16,095 nt of DNA from Alphaproteobacteria bacterium UBA6411 (lineage in GTDB: Bacteria > Pseudomonadota > Alphaproteobacteria > CAAGCB01 > CAG-977), in contig DJPN01000027.1 of NCBI GenBank assembly GCA_002438565.1, positions 1 to 16,095 on the forward strand. Reading direction: 5' to 3'. The notes beneath the pieces are model-generated. The model worked only from the letters and a program-made list of their open reading frames with translations, was not told the DNA's origin and did no database searches. A program made the position numbers and the translations under genes. Shown here piece by piece: positions 8,231-15,628 of this stretch. Within the stretch, counting starts at the first letter, position 1. Every line of letters starts with the position of its first letter.

Positions 8231-11200
8231 TTAGTATTGACGCTGCTTCAATTCAACGTCCAAGCACAAGGAGTGCATTTCCTTGACCAAAACGTTGAAC
8301 GATTCGGGAATACCGGCTTCGAACTTGTCGTCGCCGCGGACGATGGATTCGTACACCTTCGTACGGCCGGAAACGTCGTCGGACTTGACCGTCAAAATTT
8401 CCTGCAAGGTATAAGCCGCGCCGTACGCTTCCAAAGCCCACACTTCCATTTCGCCGAAACGCTGTCCGCCGAATTGCGCTTTACCGCCCAAAGGCTGCTG
8501 CGTAACCAGGCTGTAAGGACCAATCGAGCGGGCGTGGATTTTTTCGTCGACCAAGTGGTGCAGTTTCAGCATGTAGGTAATGCCGACGGTAACGGGACGG
8601 TCAAACGGTTCGCCCGTTCTGCCGTCAAACAGCTGAACCTGTCCCGAAACGGGCAAGCCCGCTTTCTGCAGCATTTCATTGATGTCGGCTTCGCGCGCCC
8701 CGTCGAAAACGGGGGTGGCAATCGGCAGACCGCCTTTGAGGTTGTCAGCCAGTTCCAAAACCTCATCGTCGCTCAGTTTGGCGATGTTTGCGTTGTATTC
8801 CTTTTTGCCGTAAACATCTTCCAATTTGGCGCGCAAATCGTCGACCGTCGCTTTTTTGGCTTCAATCTGTTCATACAAAGCATGAACCTGTTTGCCCAGT
8901 TCGCGGCAAGCCCACCCCAAATGACATTCCAGAATTTGCCCGACGTTCATACGCGACGGCACGCCCAGAGGATTCAAAACCAAATCGACGGGAGTTCCGT
9001 CCGCGATGTGCGGCATGTCTTCAATCGGCAGAATACGGGAAACAACACCTTTGTTTCCGTGGCGCCCCGCCATTTTGTCACCCGGCTGCAATTTGCGCTT
9101 TACGGCAATGAAGACTTTTACCATCTTCAGCACGCCCGGAGGCATTTCGTCGCCGCTTTGGACTTTTTCGACTTTGTTTTCAAAGCGTTCCTGCAATTTT
9201 TCAATATCGGCATCAAACACTTTGGACATTTTTTCGATTTCGCCCATGACTTCGTCGTTTTCGACGGCCAGCTTGCGCAACTCCTTGCGCGGCAAAGCGT
9301 CCAGCATTTCTTTGGTCAAAATCGCGCCCGACGCGACGTTTTTAACGCCGACGGTCGCCTTCTGATTTTCCAAAGACGCTTTCAAACGGTCATAGAACGA
9401 CCCTTCCAAAATCGCTTTTTCGGCATCGCGATCCTTGGCCAAGGCTTCAATTTCCGATTGTTCAATCGCCATTGCGCGCTGATCTTTGTCAACGCCGCGG
9501 CGGTTGAAGACGCGAACTTCAACGACCGTACCCGCGATTCCGGGCGGAACACGCAGGGACGTGTCGCGCACATCGGCGGCTTTTTCACCGAAAATAGCGC
9601 GCAGCAGTTTTTCTTCCGGCGTCATCGGGGATTCGCCTTTCGGCGTCACCTTGCCGACCAGAATGTCGCCTGCTTTGACTTCGGCACCGATGTAAACGAC
9701 GCCCGCTTCATCCAGCTGTTTCAAAGCTTCCTCGCCGACATTCGGAATGTCGCGGGTGATTTCTTCCTGTCCCAGCTTGGTGTCGCGCGCCATCACTTCG
9801 AATTCGTCAATGTGAATGGACGTGAACACGTCGTCACGCGCAATGCGTTCGGAAATCAAAATAGCGTCTTCGTAGTTGTAACCGTTCCACGGCATATACG
9901 CCACCAAAACGTTGCGCCCCAAAGCCAATTCGCCCAGTTGGGTCGAACCGCCGTCCGCAATGATGTCGCCTGCGGAAACGACGTCGCCGACTTTGACCAA
10001 AGGACGCTGCGTGATGCAGGTCGACTGGTTGGAACGCTGGAATTTATGCAGTTTGTAAATATCCACACCCGATTCGTCGGCTTTGATTTTACCCGTGGCG
10101 CGGACAACAATGCGTTTTGCATCAACGCTTTGTACAACACCGGCACGTTTGGCCGCAATCGCCGCGCCCGAGTCGCGCGCAACGGCGGCTTCCATTCCCG
10201 TACCGACCAGCGGAGCATCCGCCTGCAGCAAAGGAACAGCTTGACGCTGCATGTTCGATCCCATCAAAGCGCGGTTCGCGTCATCGTTTTCCAAGAACGG
10301 AATCAACGCCGCCGCAACGGAAACCAACTGTCTGGGCGAAACGTCGATCAGCGTGATTTCTTCGGGCGGGCACAGAACGAATTCGCCGTTTTTACGGCAA
10401 GCGACCAGTTTGTCTTTGACAAAACAGTCTTTGCTGTCCAATTCCGCATTTGCCTGAGCAATAACTTCTTTGCCCTCTTCCATGGCGGACAAATAAACAA
10501 CCGCCGGTTCCTTTTTGCCCTTTTCGTTTTCGCGATAGCGGATGACTTTGCCGTTTTCAACCTTAAAATACGGGCTTTCGATAAAACCGTACTGGTTGAC
10601 GCGCGCATACGTCGCCAACGAGTTGATCAAACCGATGTTCGGACCTTCAGGCGTTTCAATCGGGCAAATGCGGCCGTAATGCGTCGGATGAACGTCTCGA
10701 ACTTCAAAGCCTGCGCGGTCGCGCGTCAAGCCGCCGGGGCCCAAAGCGGACAGACGGCGTTTGTGCGTGACTTCCGCCAGCGGGTTGTTCTGATCCATAA
10801 ACTGCGACAGCTGGGAAGAGCCGAAGAATTCACGAACGGCGACAGCGGCAGGTTTTGCGTTAATCAAATCATGCGGCATCACCGTGTCGATATCGACCGA
10901 GCTCATGCGTTCGCGAATCGCGCGTTCCATGCGCAGCAAACCGATTCTGTACTGGTTTTCCATCAATTCGCCGACCGAACGGACGCGGCGGTTGCCCAAG
11001 TTGTCAATGTCGTCGATTTCTCCGCGGCCGTCTTTCAGTTCAACCAGAACATGGACAATTTTCAGAATGTCCTCTTTACGCAAAGTGCGCGGCATGTCGG
11101 ATTTTTCAAAATCCAACCGCGAATTCATTTTCACGCGGCCGACAGCGGACAAATCATAGTGTTCCAAATCAAAGAACAGCCCGCGGAACAAAGTGTCTGC

Positions 11201-12439
11201 GGATTCGACGGTGGGCGGTTCGCCCGGGCGCATGACTTTGTAAATGTCAACCAAAGCGTCTTCACGGGTTCTGTTTTTATCCGCCGCCATCGTGTTGCGA
11301 ATGTACGAACCGACGTTGACATTGTCGATATGCAGCACGGAAAATTCTTTGATTTTGAATTTTTTGAACGTTTCCAACATCGCTTCGGTGATTTCATCAC
11401 CAGCTTCGGCAAGGATTTCACCCGTTTTTTCGTTAATCATGTCTTCGGCGACGAAACGGCCGATCAATTCCTCATCATTGACGCGGATTTCATCAACGCC
11501 GTCTTTTTCAAACTTTTTCAATTTGGCGGTATTGACCTTTTCGCCGGCTTCCAACAAAACTTCGCCCGATTTGGCGTCAACCAAATCATAACGCAGCTTG
11601 GTGCCTTTCAAGTGTTTGGCGACCAACGGGGTTTTGAAGCCTTTTTTATCGGCCGTGAAGACCACTTTGTCATAAAAATACGACAAAATTTCCTCTTGGC
11701 TCATTCCTTGGACTTCCAACAGACTGACAGAGCGGCCTTCAGCTTCGCGTTCTTTGCGCAATTCTTCCGTCTGCGCGGATTCCAAAGCATACAGGAGAGT
11801 CGTTACAGGCAGTTTGCGGCGGCGGTCGATACGGACGTACACCAAATCTTTGGCATCGAATTCAAAGTCCAACCACGAACCGCGGTACGGAATGACGCGG
11901 GCGGCAAACAAATATTTGCCCGACGAATGGGTTTTGCCCTTGTCATGGTCAAAGAACACGCCGGGGGAACGGTGCATCTGGGAAACGATAACACGTTCCG
12001 TACCGTTGACAACGAACGTTCCCGTTTCGGTCATCAAAGGCATATCGCCCATATAGACGTCCTGTTCTTTGATATCGCGAATCGAGCGTGCGCCCGTTTC
12101 TTCATCAACGTCCCAAACAACCAAGCGCAGGGTCACGCGCAAAGGAGCCGAATAGGTCATGCCGCGCTGAATACATTCGTCAACATCATATTTCGGTTCG
12201 TCAAGTTCGTATTTGACGTATTCCAATTCGCCGCGACCGGAAAAGTCTTTAATCGGGAAAACCGATTTCAAGGCTTCCTGCAAACCCGAATCGGTTCTTT
12301 TGGCGGCGGGAACGCCTAACTGCAGGAATTGAGCATAAGAGCTTTTCTGAACTTCGATAAGATTGGGCATCGGTGCGACAGAAGGGATTCTGCCAAAATT
12401 TTTGCGTACTCTCTTGCGGCCTGTAAAAGATTTGACCAT
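8231..12439 (-). CDS. rpoB: DNA-directed RNA polymerase subunit beta
   Basis: RpoB is the second catalytic subunit of RNA polymerase and the rifampicin target. The 1402-residue product has the N-terminal MVKSFTGRKRVRKNFGRI start usual in alphaproteobacteria. Residues 286-325 and 328-370 contain two similar units (SGEVLLEAGEKV and TGEILAEAGDEI) that form a lineage-type insertion. The rifampicin cluster begins GSSQLSQFMDQNN at 540, with Asp549, His559 and Ser564 (equivalent to 516, 526 and 531 in E. coli) all wild type. The active-site loop GDKMAGRHGNKG contains Lys1122 and Lys1130. The conserved C-terminal clamp region follows. The ATG is preceded by GGGGAG. It lies 160 nt after rplL and 28 nt before rpoC. 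Transcription probably comes from upstream through a hairpin in the spacer. Confidence 0.99.
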   Translation of the reverse strand: MVKSFTGRKRVRKNFGRIPSVAPMPNLIEVQKSSYAQFLQLGVPAAKRTDSGLQEALKSVFPIKDFSGRGELEYVKYELDEPKYDVDECIQRGMTYSAPLRVTLRLVVWDVDEETGARSIRDIKEQDVYMGDMPLMTETGTFVVNGTERVIVSQMHRSPGVFFDHDKGKTHSSGKYLFAARVIPYRGSWLDFEFDAKDLVYVRIDRRRKLPVTTLLYALESAQTEELRKEREAEGRSVSLLEVQGMSQEEILSYFYDKVVFTADKKGFKTPLVAKHLKGTKLRYDLVDAKSGEVLLEAGEKVNTAKLKKFEKDGVDEIRVNDEELIGRFVAEDMINEKTGEILAEAGDEITEAMLETFKKFKIKEFSVLHIDNVNVGSYIRNTMAADKNRTREDALVDIYKVMRPGEPPTVESADTLFRGLFFDLEHYDLSAVGRVKMNSRLDFEKSDMPRTLRKEDILKIVHVLVELKDGRGEIDDIDNLGNRRVRSVGELMENQYRIGLLRMERAIRERMSSVDIDTVMPHDLINAKPAAVAVREFFGSSQLSQFMDQNNPLAEVTHKRRLSALGPGGLTRDRAGFEVRDVHPTHYGRICPIETPEGPNIGLINSLATYARVNQYGFIESPYFKVENGKVIRYRENEKGKKEPAVVYLSAMEEGKEVIAQANAELDSKDCFVKDKLVACRKNGEFVLCPPEEITLIDVSPRQLVSVAAALIPFLENDDANRALMGSNMQRQAVPLLQADAPLVGTGMEAAVARDSGAAIAAKRAGVVQSVDAKRIVVRATGKIKADESGVDIYKLHKFQRSNQSTCITQRPLVKVGDVVSAGDIIADGGSTQLGELALGRNVLVAYMPWNGYNYEDAILISERIARDDVFTSIHIDEFEVMARDTKLGQEEITRDIPNVGEEALKQLDEAGVVYIGAEVKAGDILVGKVTPKGESPMTPEEKLLRAIFGEKAADVRDTSLRVPPGIAGTVVEVRVFNRRGVDKDQRAMAIEQSEIEALAKDRDAEKAILEGSFYDRLKASLENQKATVGVKNVASGAILTKEMLDALPRKELRKLAVENDEVMGEIEKMSKVFDADIEKLQERFENKVEKVQSGDEMPPGVLKMVKVFIAVKRKLQPGDKMAGRHGNKGVVSRILPIEDMPHIADGTPVDLVLNPLGVPSRMNVGQILECHLGWACRELGKQVHALYEQIEAKKATVDDLRAKLEDVYGKKEYNANIAKLSDDEVLELADNLKGGLPIATPVFDGAREADINEMLQKAGLPVSGQVQLFDGRTGEPFDRPVTVGITYMLKLHHLVDEKIHARSIGPYSLVTQQPLGGKAQFGGQRFGEMEVWALEAYGAAYTLQEILTVKSDDVSGRTKVYESIVRGDDKFEAGIPESFNVLVKEMHSLCLDVELKQRQY

Positions 12440-12495
12440 AACTGCTCCCCATTCTTAAAAAGGATAAAAATTCTGTTGCGTTTCACTTGTATTTG

Positions 12496-12518
12496 AATGC
12501 GCCAAACGCTTGCGCATT
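12496..12518 (-). other. Second hairpin in the rplL-rpoB spacer
   Basis: A perfect 7-bp inverted repeat, AATGCGC / GCGCATT, surrounds a 9-nt loop. It has no T run after it, so it is not a classic terminator. It lies between the larger hairpin at 12534-12574 and the rpoB ribosome binding site, and may stabilise the processed rpoB message. Function is inferred from position only. Confidence 0.4.
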
Positions 12519-12533
12519 ATAAAACGACTTCAA

Positions 12534-12574
12534 GGACCGGACGAAAGAGACTCTAATCCCTTGTCGTCCGATCC
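12534..12574 (-). promoter_or_regulatory. Long hairpin between rplL and rpoB (attenuator or RNase III-type processing site)
   Basis: On the minus strand the arms GGATCGGACGA and TCGTCCGGTCC pair over 11 positions (one G-T). Inside, AAGGGA pairs with TCTCTT (one G-T) around a 6-nt loop, with a single bulged C between the helices. It starts about 25 nt after the rplL stop. The following sequence TTGAAGTCGTTTT is a poor terminator tract. In E. coli the same spacer holds an attenuator and an RNase III site that lower rpoBC output relative to L10-L12; this hairpin is the natural counterpart. That role is inference. Confidence 0.6.
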
Positions 12575-12599
12575 CTTAATTTATGCGGTTAAAGTCGAA

Positions 12600-12968
12600 T
12601 TATTTAACTTCAACTTTAGCGCCGGCTTTTTCCAGCTGTTCTTTCATCTTGGCAGCGTCTTCTTTGCTGACAGCTTCTTTAACAGTCTTGGGCGCACCTT
12701 CAACCAGATCTTTCGCTTCTTTCAGACCCAGACCGGTGATAGCGCGGACTTCTTTAATGACGTTGATTTTGTTGGCGCCGGCTTCGACCAGAACGACATC
12801 AAATTCGGTTTTTTCTTCAGCGGCGGCGGCACCGGCACCGGCAGCAGCGGCGGCGACGGGAGCAGCAGCGGAAACGCCCCATTTTTCTTCCAACATTTTG
12901 GACAGTTCGGCAGCTTCCAACACTGTCAAAGCAGACAATTCATCAACGATTTTGGCGAGATCAGCCAT
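12600..12968 (-). CDS. rplL: 50S ribosomal protein L7/L12
   Basis: L7/L12 forms the multi-copy ribosomal stalk that recruits and activates translational GTPases such as EF-G and EF-Tu. The 122-residue product has the three expected parts: an N-terminal dimerisation domain (residues 1-32, MADLAKIVDELSALTVLEAA), an alanine-rich flexible hinge (about 33-51) and a C-terminal domain with the conserved GLGLKEAKDLVEGAPK helix region. The ATG is preceded by ACGGAG about 9 nt upstream. It lies 87 nt after rplJ, whose product anchors it to the ribosome. The unequal stoichiometry of L10 and L7/L12 is normally met by stronger translation of this gene. Confidence 0.98.
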   Translation of the reverse strand: MADLAKIVDELSALTVLEAAELSKMLEEKWGVSAAAPVAAAAAGAGAAAAEEKTEFDVVLVEAGANKINVIKEVRAITGLGLKEAKDLVEGAPKTVKEAVSKEDAAKMKEQLEKAGAKVEVK

Positions 12969-13001
12969 TTTCTTAAACTCCGTTTAGTTATTAAACACAT
13001 C

Positions 13002-13040
13002 GTACCGAATGGTACAAAAACATTGCGGGGATTGCTCCCC
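13002..13040 (-). other. Two small hairpins in the rplJ-rplL spacer
   Basis: In transcript order, GGGGA / TCCCC encloses a GCAA tetraloop (13040-13027). It is followed by GTACC / GGTAC around ATTC (13015-13002). Both are perfect 5-bp stems. They lie between the rplJ stop and the rplL ribosome binding site and lack T runs. They could tune ribosome entry at rplL, but this is not shown. Confidence 0.4.
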
Positions 13041-13055
13041 AAGACTTGTAATCGC

Positions 13056-13541
13056 TTACGCGGCCTGTTCTTTGTCGGCGTACGCTTTGCAAACGCGCGC
13101 GATTTGAGCGCCGGGGGCCTGCAGCAGACCGACCAGTTTTCCGCGCAGTTCGTCCAAGGACGGCAATTCGCCCAGTTCTTTGACTTGAGCGACGGACAAG
13201 GTCTGTCCGTTCATGATTGCACCCAGAACGATCAGTTTTTCGTTTTTCTTGGCGAATTGAACAACAGCTTTGGCGGCGGCAATCGGATCTTCCGAGAACG
13301 ACACGGCGGTCGGCCCCTTCATCAGATCGCTCAAGCTTTCATACTGTGTTCCTGCAAGAGCAAGGCGAGTAATACGATTTTTGGTCACGCGAAACTTTGC
13401 GCCCGCTTCACGAACTTTGTTACGCAATTCCGACATTTCGGCAACCGTCAGCCCGACGTAATGGGTGACAACAACCAAAGAGGCGGACTTGAAGTCTTCG
13501 TTCATGGTCGAGAGCAATTCAGATTTTTGTTCCCGTTTCAC
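13056..13541 (-). CDS. rplJ: 50S ribosomal protein L10
   Basis: L10 anchors the L7/L12 stalk to 23S rRNA and, bound to L7/L12, represses its own operon in well-studied bacteria. I place the start at the GTG at 13541, giving 161 residues beginning VKREQKSELLSTMNEDF. This fits the family N terminus and length and has a GAGG ribosome binding site 8 nt upstream. The frame stays open 32 codons further upstream to an ATG, but that extension has a composition unlike L10 and runs through leader hairpins. The core segment LVVVTHYVGLTVAEM is typical, and the C-terminal helix for L7/L12 binding follows. A downstream ATG at the MNEDF position would cut off conserved sequence. Stop TAA; rplL follows after 87 nt. 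Confidence 0.96.
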   Translation of the reverse strand: MKREQKSELLSTMNEDFKSASLVVVTHYVGLTVAEMSELRNKVREAGAKFRVTKNRITRLALAGTQYESLSDLMKGPTAVSFSEDPIAAAKAVVQFAKKNEKLIVLGAIMNGQTLSVAQVKELGELPSLDELRGKLVGLLQAPGAQIARVCKAYADKEQAA

Positions 13542-13549
13542 TTTTGTAT

Positions 13550-13553
13550 CCTC
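13550..13553 (-). promoter_or_regulatory. Ribosome binding site that fixes the GTG start of rplJ
   Basis: GAGG followed by ATACAAAA and then GTG. The 8-nt spacing is optimal. No comparable site precedes the in-frame upstream ATG at 13637. Confidence 0.75.
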
Positions 13554-13561
13554 AATGATTC

Positions 13562-13814
13562 CTTTCGGCGCACACAGCCCCGAAAGTTCAGTTAAACCCG
13601 ACATCCACCCCCATGGTGAACGTCGATTCCTGTCCAAAAGCTCAAGCCAAAACCACTTTCAACGGAGCGGCTTTATAAAAACTTGTTCCTCTGTCTATGC
13701 AGGCGGTTCCCCATTAAACGATTCAAAAAGAATCGAACCTGCGGTCTTGGACAGGTTCGGGGGAACGGCGGTTACCCGTCTTTCCCCCAACCCCGAATCA
13801 GCAAACCGATTCGG
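13562..13814 (-). promoter_or_regulatory. rplJ leader, multi-hairpin; candidate L10 autoregulatory leader
   Basis: The 282-nt gap between rplA and rplJ has no gene but is dense in inverted repeats. In transcript order: CCGAATC / GATTCGG (13814-13793); GGGGGAA / TTCCCCC with an inner CGG / CCG (13788-13759); CGATTC / GAATCG around TTTTT (13735-13719), which can be embraced by GGTTC / GAACC (13739-13705); and CTTTCGG / CCGAAAG (13586-13562), ending 8 nt before the ribosome binding site. L10-L7/L12 complexes are known to bind such leaders upstream of rplJ in many bacteria. The structure and place fit, but I could not verify the kink-turn and bulge motifs. Confidence 0.5.
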
Positions 13815-13823
13815 TATTTCTTG

Positions 13824-14534
13824 TTATTTTCCCGAAGCCAACGCAGCAATGTTGGGGACGGAAACCTTCACGCCGACGCCTTGAGTCGTGCTCAACGCGA
13901 CAGCTTTCAAATAAGTGCCTTTGATGCTGGCGGGTTTGGCTTTCAAAACAGCCTGAGCAAACGCCAAAACGTTTTCTTTGATTTTGGCTTCGTCAAAGCT
14001 GATTTTGCCTACGCCCGCATGAATCTGACCAGCGGCTTCAACGCGGAATTCGACCTGACCGGCCTTAACCGCCTTGACCGCACCGGCGACATCCATCGTA
14101 ACAGTACCCAGTTTCGGGTTCGGCATCAAACCGCGAGGTCCCAAAACTTTACCCAAACGGCCGACAACACCCATCATATCGGGGGTGGCGATGCAGCGTT
14201 CAAAGTTGATGGAGCCCTTCATGACTTCTTCCATCAAATCTTCCGCGCCAACGACATCGGCACCGGCTTTCTTCGCTTCTTCGGCTTTAGCGCCGCGGGC
14301 AAAGACAGCAACGCGAACGGTTTTACCCGTACCGTTGGGCATACCGACAACGCCGCGAATCATCTGATCCGCCTGACGCGGGTCGACATTCAAGCCCATC
14401 ACGATTTCGACGGTTTCGTCGAATTTGGCTTTGGGAGCGGCTTTCAGCAGAGCAATGGCTTCGTCCAGCTCGTAAGCTTTCGCGGGATCGACGGCTTTGT
14501 AAGCAGCCGTTAAACGTTTTCCTTTAGTAGCCAT
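13824..14534 (-). CDS. rplA: 50S ribosomal protein L1
   Basis: L1 binds 23S rRNA, forms the mobile stalk at the E site and can repress the rplK-rplA message. The 236-residue product is normal length. The family signature region ATPDMMGVVGRLGKVLGPRG with the following LMPNPKLGTVT lies in the middle of the protein, flanked by the two halves of the RNA-binding domain. The ATG start is 6 nt after the rplK stop, with the ribosome binding site (GGAG and GAGAAG) overlapping the end of rplK, so translation is probably coupled. A 282-nt structured spacer follows before rplJ. No terminator with a T run is seen, so read-through into rplJ is likely. Confidence 0.98.
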   Translation of the reverse strand: MATKGKRLTAAYKAVDPAKAYELDEAIALLKAAPKAKFDETVEIVMGLNVDPRQADQMIRGVVGMPNGTGKTVRVAVFARGAKAEEAKKAGADVVGAEDLMEEVMKGSINFERCIATPDMMGVVGRLGKVLGPRGLMPNPKLGTVTMDVAGAVKAVKAGQVEFRVEAAGQIHAGVGKISFDEAKIKENVLAFAQAVLKAKPASIKGTYLKAVALSTTQGVGVKVSVPNIAALASGK

Positions 14535-14540
14535 CTTCTC

Positions 14541-14969
14541 TTACTCCACCACATCAATACCCATGGAACGCGCTTGACCCGCAACCATCTGCATGGCGGC
14601 TTCAACCGTCGAGCAATTCAAATCGGGCATTTTCTTTTCAGCGATTTCCTTAATCTGGGCTTTGGTCAGTTTACCGACTTTCGAGCGGCCGGGTTCTTTG
14701 GAACCTTTGGCGACGCCCGCCGCTTTAACGATGAAATAGCTCACCGGCGGCATTTTCGTAATGAAAGAGAAAGTACGATCCGCATAAGCTGTAATCACGA
14801 CGGGAATCGGCATACCCGGTTCCAATTTTTGCGTCGCAGCATTAAACGCTTTGCAGAATTCCATAATGTTCAGACCGCGCTGACCCAAGGCAGGACCTAC
14901 GGGAGGCGACGGATTAGCTTTTCCCGCCGGGATTTGCAATTTGATAAACCCGACAATTTTCTTTGCCAT
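14541..14969 (-). CDS. rplK: 50S ribosomal protein L11
   Basis: L11 binds the GTPase-associated centre of 23S rRNA, is the thiostrepton target region, and is needed for RelA activation. The 142-residue product is normal length. The N-terminal domain shows the proline-rich hinge PAGKANPSPPVGPALGQ (residues 14-30). The C-terminal rRNA-binding domain ends GQARSMGIDVVE. The ATG start has an AGAGG site 7 nt upstream. The gene lies 125 nt after nusG, with a structured leader in between, and 6 nt before rplA. Boundaries and function are secure. Confidence 0.98.
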   Translation of the reverse strand: MAKKIVGFIKLQIPAGKANPSPPVGPALGQRGLNIMEFCKAFNAATQKLEPGMPIPVVITAYADRTFSFITKMPPVSYFIVKAAGVAKGSKEPGRSKVGKLTKAQIKEIAEKKMPDLNCSTVEAAMQMVAGQARSMGIDVVE

Positions 14970-14991
14970 TGTTAAACCTCTAAATCATAAA

Positions 14992-15041
14992 CAAGCGATT
15001 CGCTTGAAGGCTTGCGGTGCGATAAATGGCTTATCTTCCGC
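14992..15041 (-). promoter_or_regulatory. rplK leader hairpins; candidate L1 autoregulatory site
   Basis: In transcript order, TTGCGG / CCGCAA (using 15043-15038 and 15017-15012) encloses an asymmetric internal loop (AA opposite GCA). Above it is a second helix, GATAA / TTATC, capped by GCCAT. After it comes CAAGCG / CGCTTG (15006-14992), just before the ribosome binding site. L1 represses the rplK-rplA message in other bacteria by binding a helix, internal loop and helix that mimics its rRNA site. Shape and place fit this, but I cannot match the known L1 sequence determinants. Confidence 0.42.
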
Positions 15042-15042
15042 A

Positions 15043-15083
15043 AAACGTCTTTGTCGGGCGAATCGAAACCGGCAAAGACGTTT
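15043..15083 (-). promoter_or_regulatory. Strong hairpin between nusG and rplK (possible attenuator)
   Basis: Perfect 11-bp arms AAACGTCTTTG / CAAAGACGTTT carry an inner CGG / CCG and a loop of about 11 nt. They begin about 12 nt after the nusG stop and end in TTTT on the minus strand. The short T run suggests partial termination or a processing site rather than full termination. Its last bases overlap the first bases of the next leader helix, so the two may compete. Confidence 0.55.
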
Positions 15084-15094
15084 CAAACTGTTTC

Positions 15095-15625
15095 TCAGAC
15101 CTTTTCGACCTGCGAATATTCCAACTCGACAGGAGTCGAACGGCCGAAAATGGAAACAGAAACTTTCAAACGGGCTTTTTCGTCATCCGATTCTTCAACA
15201 AAGCCCACAAAGGAAGCAAACGGCCCGTCAATGACGCGAACCTGTTCACCCACTTCGTAAGAAACGGAGCTTTTGGGTCTTTCGACACCTTCGGAAACTT
15301 GATGAAGAATACGCTGAGCTTCGGATTCGGTAATCGGAGTCGGACGTTCGCGCGCCCCCAAAAATCCCGTTACCCGCGGCGTATTTTTAACCAAATGCCA
15401 TGTTTCGTCAGTCATTTCCATTTTGACCAAGACATAGCCCGGGAAAAATTTGCGTTCGGAATTGACTTTCGATCCGCGGCGGACTTCAACAACTTCTTCA
15501 GTCGGAACCAGAACCTGCTCAAACGAATCGGCCATCCCCTTTTGCGCCGCCAATTCAAGAATCGACTCGGCGACTTTTTTTTCAAAACCAGAATAAACGT
15601 GTAAAACGTACCAACGGGCGGCCAT
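15095..15625 (-). CDS. nusG: Transcription termination/antitermination factor NusG
   Basis: NusG binds the RNA polymerase clamp through its NGN domain and contacts Rho or ribosomal protein S10 through its KOW domain, coupling transcription and translation. The 176-residue product is normal length. The NGN domain spans about residues 1-110, with MAARWYVLHVYSGFEKKV at the start and FFPGYVLVKM at 60-69. The KOW motif, EVGEQVRVIDGPFASFVG, is at about 124-141. The ATG lies 3 nt after the secE stop. Its ribosome binding site, GGGAGG, is made by the last glycine codons of secE, so the two genes are translationally coupled. Confidence 0.98.
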   Translation of the reverse strand: MAARWYVLHVYSGFEKKVAESILELAAQKGMADSFEQVLVPTEEVVEVRRGSKVNSERKFFPGYVLVKMEMTDETWHLVKNTPRVTGFLGARERPTPITESEAQRILHQVSEGVERPKSSVSYEVGEQVRVIDGPFASFVGFVEESDDEKARLKVSVSIFGRSTPVELEYSQVEKV

Positions 15626-15628
15626 AGC

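Noticed and set aside
10811..10822. Rifampicin or streptomycin resistance mutations in rpoB and rpsL
   Set aside because: RpoB Asp549, His559 and Ser564 and RpsL Lys43 and Lys88 are all wild type.
12516..12521. TATAAT on the minus strand in the rplL-rpoB spacer as an rpoB promoter
   Set aside because: The -10 is perfect, but at 16-18 nt upstream there is no -35 better than three matches, and the region lies inside hairpins. Kept only as a remote possibility.
12510..13595. 361-codon plus-strand open frame across rplL and rplJ
   Set aside because: In register with both genes on the other strand, rich in Phe, Gln and Gly, with no family resemblance.
13793..13814. Hairpin after rplA as an intrinsic terminator
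   Set aside because: The stem is followed by GGGTTGGGGG, not a T run, so it is treated as part of the rplJ leader.
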